Made by a program: the position numbers and the translations under genes. A stretch of DNA of 64,000 nt from Chrysemys picta bellii (taxonomy: Eukaryota > Chordata > Testudines > Emydidae), in NCBI RefSeq assembly GCF_011386835.1, contig NC_088797.1:36021583-36085582 (forward strand), read 5' to 3'. The first letter of the stretch is position 1. Each line of letters begins with the position of its first letter. Positions 24,101 through 33,100 of this stretch are shown one piece after another. The notes under the pieces are model-generated. The model was given only the letters and a program-made list of their open reading frames with translations, made no database searches and had not been told where the DNA came from.

Positions 24101-27100
24101 AGCTCTCTCTTCTAGAGCTGGTCGCACCAAACCAGTCTCCTATCAAAGGCTGGTTTCCTCCCAGCATCATGTTGTGCCATTCACATACCATCCCTGTCAA
24201 ACTTGGACTTTTCATCAGCACTGCTCCCACTATGGACAGGGCTGTAACAGAGAATTTTGGCTTTTAGGCCTTCCTCCAAAAGACCCACAAAATGCACTGC
24301 ATGGAACTCAGTTTTTCTGCATCTGAAGAATGAAGGGCTGAGTCGCCTCTGTGAAGATTCAAACCTGCAGTTTCAGGGAGACGACATATTTCATACCTGA
24401 TGTTCAGGCCACAAAACCGTTCCCCCTCTTTGCTCACTCTACTCTCTTGTCTTCTCAGTCTTTGCTCTAGCACATTGCATGTCCTACTGTGGCTTACACC
24501 GCTATCTATTTGTAAGAGCTTCAGAAATTTAATAGACAATCAAACACTGTACACAGCTGCACATTTAACAGCCACAGAGAAAAATCCAAAAAGATGTATT
24601 GGGCCACCTTTTCTAAAGTGAAGTCTGTTCACACCATTTTTTTTGTGTAGGCACCAATCTGTAATTGCAGGCCCTACTCCTGCCATTGACAAACTAGCCT
24701 TTGGTACACAGCAGCTTGAAGTATTTGTCAAAACATTGTTTCCTAACAAAAATGGCTTTTCAACTAAAACGTATTTTCATTTTGTTAGCAATGTTCTATG
24801 TTTGGTTTAAAACAAACAACCCCCTTATTAATGACTTTGAATGGCCACTATGAATGACAATGAATAGTTATGGGGCCAGGGAGAGGGAGTGAAAATGACT
24901 CTACTGCGAGGTAGTTAGGCCATGCACCTAGGATATGGGAGACCCAAGTCCAAATCTCTGCTCCTATGACTGACTATTTATCAACAGTAGAACTGCTTCA
25001 ACAGTATAGGCTGAGACAGTCCCATACCAGAATAGACCATAGCCCAATGGCTAGGACACTTTCCTGCAATGTAGGAGACCCAAGTCCAAATCCCTTCTCT
25101 ACATCAGGCAGGGTCATCCACATCAGAGGTGAATTCTCTAACCCACCACTGAAGCTGCCTCTCCCCAGGACCGTTCAGAGAATCTAGTCTTCATTTGCTT
25201 TTTTCATAAATGCCAAAATCAAAATGAAAAATTTTGAGTCAGGCTGAAACAAAACATTTTGATTTTTTGTTTGGCCGAAACTATTTGGCGAACTTGGCAT
25301 GAAGTTGCAAATAGTTTTGTCTCTACAGAAACTGCATTTGTTGGCAAATAACTATTTGCTGAAAAAAAAGTCACCCAGCTCTATTCATTGCTTCATGTTC
25401 TGCTCCTCTCCAGAAATATGATGTCTGGAAATGTTGGTTAATTGTGTTAGACTACAAGATCTTTTGAAGATCTTTTTTATATTCCCTGTAAAGTCCTTAC
25501 ACTTAGAACAGTTAAAAAGCAATAGCCATAATGGAAAGAAAAAAGATATAACCATATAGTTTTCCCGTTAGCATTTTCTGTGATGCGACCAATTAAAGGA
25601 GAAGTGTTTGATTATAATATTGTTGAAACTTCTTTCTTAATTTTCAAGAGATGTGATTTACTATTATTATTCATTTTTCTTTCTGTTAGCAGAAACTATA
25701 TCCTAGGAGCTGTGCAGACAGAATAGAAAGGCAGAGCTCCTGCCTTGAAGAGTGTAGAGTTTAAAATCACTTCATTTGAATGAAAGCATTACATTAATGT
25801 CTGCACAGCATGGATTCACAGTGCTGAGGATTGCAAAAGTTTTACTACAACTAAGATACAAATGATAGTGCAGAGGAGAATTTTGCCTTACATCTAAACT
25901 AGGAGCGCTCCACTGGCACTGGGTGACCAGATGTCCCAGTTTTATAGGGACAGTCCCGATATTTGGGACTTTTCCTTATATAGGCACCTATAACACCACC
26001 ATCCCCATCCCGATTTTTCACATTTGCTATCTGGTCACCCTACATTGGCATAGGAATATTATACTGGCAAAGCTGCACAGTGCACTTTGTACTGGTAGAG
26101 TGAAACCAGCCCACCACAAACAAAACAAGCTATATCAGGAAAAGCACAGCTTTGCCATGTAATTGGGTCTACACAAGGGGCTGGTCAGGGATCACACCTC
26201 TGACTGACATAACCATGCTGGCAGAAGTCAACATTGACCTGGCCTTACTCATTGAGAGTTCCTTGTATGTGAAGCAAGCACAGTACAGCAATAGTGCTCT
26301 GCACTGCATGTATGACACCCACACACAGATCTAAGAGTAGCATATTTGCCTTATTTCTGAAGTAACTAAAGGCCAAAATCTACCCACAAATAGAGTCGTG
26401 AAAGTTTCATTGATTTCTCTGCATGTTTCTGAGGGCAGAATTTTAGCTCTAAACCAATATTATTTTGAAGACTTAATCATCCCCTAGAAATGATAAGCCT
26501 GCATACCTAATTAAACACTATACCACATAGTGGATGACCTTATATTTTCCTTACCAACAAATCAAGTTATTTGCAACACTCTCGGATGCATTAGAACAGA
26601 CAGAGCTAATACATTTCTTGATGACACAGTGGAATATTACATTTGAGCATACAAACACCTACGTAAATTCTGATCAGTGTTTAAGGAATTCTGAAACCTT
26701 CTCTTCAGACCCAAACTGGAGAAATGTGCATAACAAATAAGAGGCCAGATCCTTAGCTGGTGTAAACTGGCTTAGCTCCTTTAACTTCAATAGAGCTAAA
26801 CTGATTTAGACTGGCTGAGGTTTTGGCACATGGTTCATTACTCAAACCACCAGTTAATAGCCCATCTTTATTTATGAGAAAAAGTCTCTATAGTAATCTA
26901 AATATTTGTTTCTTGTCAAATTTTTTGTTTAGCTGGTAAATTAAACTGCTATTCAATAATGTGTCTAAGCTGACAAATTGTTCAGTAATGGGCCTTTCCA
27001 ATTATATCTTTGATTAAGCTTTTCCCTATCGTTTTCTAAAATCTACTACTGCAGATATAAAAACTGAAATAAACTTCTCCCACCCTCTTCCAAATGGAGA

Positions 27101-30100
27101 AAGTAATAATAAAACAGCAAGTTTAATCTTAACAATGAGAGAGAAACAATACAAATTACCTCATTACAAAGTTTTAGAACTCTCGGGCACAATTGAGCCT
27201 GAATGCAATCAACTAAAATATTTAGCTAAGTATGATTTCCATGCCTTGCCCATGCAACTTTATAAATAACTAAACTCCATGATACAAATATAAAGCATAA
27301 AACTCAATAAATTGCACAAAACTCAATAAATCTGCATCAGAATAGGACTTGCAAAAGTACCAAAGGGTCTTGCCTTATAAAAAGATCTTCCACAGGTATC
27401 GCTTTCATCGGGTCCACACAAATCTCCTTCCTTGGCTGCGATCATGCCAGCAACACAGCTGTTTTCTTTTAAGTATGAGACACAACACTGCTGCTGAGCA
27501 ATTCTGCAAAGATGGAACAGGATTAAGTGTTACCTGGCATTCAAAAGGTAGTGCCATCAGGTTGCAAGAATATACAGTAAGAATGTGTGTCACTGGACAT
27601 AGAAATATATGCATTCCATGACCTTTTTTCACATGTATACTATACTATGTGTGACATCTTGTTGCCACTGAAGTCAATGGGAGTTTTGCCATTGACTTCA
27701 ATGGAGCCAGGATTTCACCCATTAGATTGGAAAACGTGACTTATAATTAAAGACTTAAGGAGCTCAATCTGTTTATCTTAACAAAGAGAAGGTTTGATCC
27801 CAGTCTATAAGTACCTACATGGAGAATAGAAATTTGATAGTAGAAAGCTCTTCAATCTAGCCTGCAAAGATATAAACAAGAGCCAATGGCTGGAAGTTGA
27901 AGCTAGACAAATTCAGGCTCAAAATAAAGTGCAAATATTTAACCTTGAGAGTAAATAATCATTGGAATGACTACTCTGGTATTGTGGTGGGTTCTCTATC
28001 ACTAGACGTTTTTAAATCAAGATTCTATATACTCTCTCTCTCGCTCTCTAGTTTAAACAGGAATTAATTCAGGGAAGTCCTGTGGCCTCCTGGTTATACA
28101 GGAGGGCAGACCAGATGATCACAATGTTCTCTTCTGACTTTATAATCTATCAATCAGCATTCAGATAACATAATGCCTGGCACTATATAAATACTATAGA
28201 CCAATGGATTAAACCTCATTCAACATATAGCAGTGGTGGGCAACCTGCGGCCCATCAGGGTAATCTGCTGGCAGGTTGCAAGACAGTTTGTTTACATTGA
28301 CCATTGGATCACAGAAACCCCTTTGAGAACTGCCAACTGATGTGCCAAGACTACTCCTGCTTTCCTGCCCTGGCAGCTTAAGACTCCAGCACCCTGTCTT
28401 GCTAAGCCAGGCACGCCCGACTGCTCCAACACAGACCCAGGGTCTGAATTACTTGCCTCACAGCTGCAGACTTAACTGAAAGCAGCTTACAGAAGTGTTC
28501 TTGCCTTTAACACTCAGATGCCCAACTCCCAATGGGGTCTAAACCTAAATAAATCCGTTTTACTCTGTATAAAGCTTATACAGGGTAAACTCATAAATTG
28601 TTCGCCCTCTACAACACTGAGAGAGAGAGAGATGCACAGGTGTTTGCCACCCCCCCCCCAGGTATTAATACATACTCTGGGTTAATTAATAAGTAAAAAC
28701 TGATTTTATTAAATACAGAAAGTAGGATTTAAGTGGTTTCAAGCAGTAACAGACAGAACAAAGTGAATTACCAAGTAAAATAAAATAAAACACGCAAATC
28801 TAAGTCTAATACAGTAATACAATTGAGTACAGATAATATCTCACCCTGAAAGATGTTTCAATAAGTCTCTTTCACAGACTGGACACCTTCCTAATCTGGG
28901 CACAATCCTTTCCCCTGGTACAGCCCTTGTTCCAGCTCAGGTGATAGCTAGGAGATTCCTCATGATGGCTCTCCTCTTTGTTCTGTTCCACCCCTTTATA
29001 TATCTTTTGCATAAGGCGGGAATCCTTTGTCCCTCTGGGTTCCCACCACCTTCTTCTTAATGGAAAAGCACCAGGTTAAAGATGGATTCTAGTTCAGGTG
29101 ACATGATCACATGTCACTGTAAGACTTCATTACCCACTTACCAGCACACATGTATACAGGAAGACTTACAGATAAACCAGAGCCATCTGCAATCAATTGT
29201 CCTGGTTAATGGGAATCAAGATTCCAAACCACCATTAATGGCCCACACTTTGCATAATTACAATAGGCCGTCAGAGTTATATTTCATATTTCTAATTTCA
29301 GATACAAGAGTGGTACATTTATACAAATAGGATGATCACACTCAGTAGATTATAAGCTTTGTAATGATACCTTAGAAGAGACCTTTTACATGAAACATAT
29401 TTCAGTTGCGTTCGCATATTTTCAAAAAATCATATAGAGTGCAATGTCACAACCATCTGCAAGCTCGGCTGCCTGCAGCTCCCAGTGGCCGTGGTTCGCC
29501 GTTCCTGGCCAATGGGAGCTACAGGAAGTGGCAGCCAGCCCCCGCCACTTCCCGCAGCTCCCATTGGACAGGAACGGCAAACCTGGCCACTGGGAGTTGT
29601 GGGCAGCCGTGCCTGAGGACAGTCAATGTAAACAAACTGTCTCACAGCCCGCCAGGGGATTACCCTGATGGGCCGCGTGCAGCCTTCGTGCTGCAGGTTG
29701 CCCACCACTGACATATAGTATTATACTCATGTTTTTAACCTTATGGTTTTGTGGTGGACCCATTTTGAGGTGATACAGGGGAAGTAGGGAAAGGATTTAC
29801 TTTCTCCAGGCAGAACCCTTTATTGCTGGTGACAGCCAATTCCAGTGCCTGCCACAAAGTACAAGAATTGTCCAGTAGGGGGCATCCTGGTAACAGTGCA
29901 CCCAAAGGGCATAAACTCAATCTTCTCCAACCTGCAGTCTCACAAACATGCACTGGTTGTAAGGGATGTTGCTTTTTAACAGCCAATGGCTAATAGCCAG
30001 TTAATTATCCTTTACTGACAGCAAGTTCCAAGCCAAAAATGGTTGTCAATAAGATATGTATGATTATTACAACAAAGAAACAAGTCTCCCTGGAAGCAAA

Positions 30101-33100
30101 CTCCCCCCTCCTTTTGTTTTTCCCCTGAGAAAAAATATTGCCAATTCATTTTTTTCCTGATGCTTGAAAAAAAAATTGGAAGGAGATGTCTCATATTCCT
30201 GCGCAAACTAGCCCGTGACTGCAACTTGGCCATTGGCCATTCACACTTAAAATGTCAATGGCCAGCCGCACCAGGTTTAAGTTAATATTTACATTCTGGA
30301 CAATGTATGAATAGTGTTATCAGTTAATCACTGGTCTGTGGTTGAATAAAGGAAGAAGGTCTTTTTTCCCTTTGTGTTTTGTTTTTTCAGTAATGTTTGA
30401 TTCTTATTTCACTGTGAATTAACAACTAGAAAAAAAACATAGCCGTTTGTTTGAAATTTTAGTGGTTAATATCCAACCATATTTGAGGATTGAATCTAAT
30501 TTTTTACTGCCATCATAAGACATCTGAAATTTTATTGATGGCTATTATGGCTCTTTAAAAACGTCCAAGAGACCACACTGAATGAAGTAGTTTTTGTGGA
30601 CGTAAAGCACCAACAATCCAAAAATCATTAGCTGCTGTTAAAAGGCCGAAGTCTGCATGGATTAACGTTCCTCAGAAATATAACATTTTGCCATGAAAAA
30701 AAGAGTACAATGGTGATCCAGTGCTATTGGAATTGGAATTGGTTATTTTTATACTTGGAACTTCTTTAGGGCTGGTCTTCACTACGGGGAGATCAACGCT
30801 GCGGCAGTCGACACACCAGCAATGCTTAAATTGCAGCAAGGGAGGTTTAAATTGGACATTAGGAAAAAGCTTCCTAACTGTCAGGGTTGTTAAGCACCAG
30901 AATAAATTGCCTAGGGAAGTTGTGGAATCTCCATTATTGGAGATTTTTAAGATCAGGTTAGACAAACACCTGTCAGGAATGGTCTAGATAATACTTAGTC
31001 TTGCCATGAGGCAGGGGACTGGACTAGATGACCTCTCAAGGTCCCTTCCATTTCTATGATTCATGTAGCTGGAGTAGTGTCCCTTCGGTTGACTTACCCC
31101 GGTAGTGAAGACAAGCCCTTAGACATTTCAAGATGGTTTAATTTTGGGTACTGTACCACTGAACCATTAGCGGAGGAGATAAAAGCTTTACATTATGTAC
31201 TCTTATTTATTTTCTATTCACAAACCCATTCTTAGATGGCTACGTAGATGGATTGTTGGACTCTGGGGCCTTTCTTAAAAATTCACACTGGTGTAACTAC
31301 ATCAATGTATTAAAAATTGGTGCAAGCCTCCAATATAAACATGCTTCACTGACACAAAGCAGGGTTTGAACCAGTGCAGTTCAACAAGGTAACATATGTC
31401 ATGGGATAAGAAAGAAGGTCCCCGCAGGGATCTGTAACTGGCTAAAAGATAGGAAAAAAAGGGTAGGAATAAATGGACAGTTTTCACAGTGGAGAGAGGT
31501 AAATAGGGGGGAGGGATAGCTCATTGGTTTGAGCATTGGCCTGCTAAACCCAGGGTTGTGAGTTTAATCCTTGAGGGGGCCACTTAGGGATCTAGGGCAA
31601 AAATCAGTACTTGGTCCTGCTAGTGAAGGCAGGGGGCAACAAAACAGATTAAATTCAATGTTGATAAGTACAAAGTAATGCACATTGAAAAACACTCCCA
31701 ACTATGCATACAAAATGATGGGTTCTAAATTAGCTGTTACAGCACAAGAAAGAGATCTTGGATTGATCATGGATAGTTCTCTGAAAATATCTGCTCAATG
31801 TGTAGCAGCAGTCAAAAGCAAAACCATAAGCAAAGGAATAGATATTAAGATAGAAAATATAAATACCACTATATAAATCTATGGTACACCCACACCTTGA
31901 ATACTTAGTGCAGTTCTGGTCATCCCATCTCAAAAAAGATACATTAGAATTGGAAAAAGTACAGAGAAGGGCAACAAATATGATTAAGAGTATAGAACAA
32001 CTTCCATATGAGGAGAGATTTAAAAGACTGGGACTGTTCAGCTTAAAAAAGAGATGACTGGGGGGATATGATAGAGATCTAAAAAATTACGAATGGGGAG
32101 AATAAAGAAATGTTATTTACCCCTTCAAATAACACAAGAACCAGGGGTTACCCAATGAAATTAATAGACATCAGGTTTAAAGCAAACATAAGGAAGTACT
32201 TCTTCACACAAAGCACAGTCAACCTGGAGATGTTGTGAAGACCAGAAGTCTAACTGGGTTCAAAACAGAACTAGATAAGTTCATGGAGGATAAGTCCATC
32301 AGTGACTATTAGCCAAGATGGTCAGGGATGCAACCCCATGCTCTGGGTGTTGCTAAACCTCTGACTGCCAGAAGCTGGGACTGGATGACAGGGGATGGAT
32401 CACTCAACAATTGTCCTGTTCTGTTCATTCCCTCTGAAGTATCTGGCCCCAGCCACTGTTAGAAAACAGGCTACTGGGCTAGATGGACCATTTTCTGACT
32501 CAATATGGCCATTCTTTATGTTCTTATCTATATAAACGGGATGGGTGTAAACTCTGCTTTATTCTAGTGTGGTGCATCTATATTAGGAGTTTGTATTGGT
32601 TTGACTGCATTGATTTAGTTATCCCAGTGCAAATTTCCTTAATGTTGACAGGGCTTCAGCAGAACTTTTCTATGCTCTAGCAGTCACTCCTTGTTAATTT
32701 ATTGCTGTCATTTCTTGGCAGTCAGTTTGACCCAGGAATTATTGGGTTATATTCAACACTATATCCATAATGTCAAAGAGAAAAGTCAAAACTAGCTAAA
32801 AAGATCTTACATATTTTAAACAAGGGTTAATTTACTGCTTAAAATGAGGAGGACTGGGGGGAAGGGGAAGGAAGAAAAATGTATACCATTATAGTTTTGG
32901 GTTGTTTTTAAACTTGTGACTCCTGGATATAGTAAGAAAAATCTCACTGTCTGGGTGCGCTAAATACCATGTCTGTATTAACTATACAGAGGGCAGGGCG
33001 TGTCATTTCACACATCATTCCCAATGAGCGGCATGAATTCCAAAAAGTTGCGCAAACTTTATACTAACCTTAACTTCACACCAATAAAAATAATTTTAAT

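Larger units (their letters stand above)
31277..32640. mobile_element. Foldback/MITE split by CR1
   Basis: The left arm 31277-31390 (AATTCACACTGGTGTAACTA..CAATGTATT..GCAGGGTTTGAACC) matches the reverse complement of 32535-32640 (AAATTTGCACTGGGATAACT..CAATGCAG..GCAGAGTTTACACCC). The right arm starts within about 10 bp of the CR1 3' end, so the CR1 inserted into this palindromic element. Confidence 0.6.
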
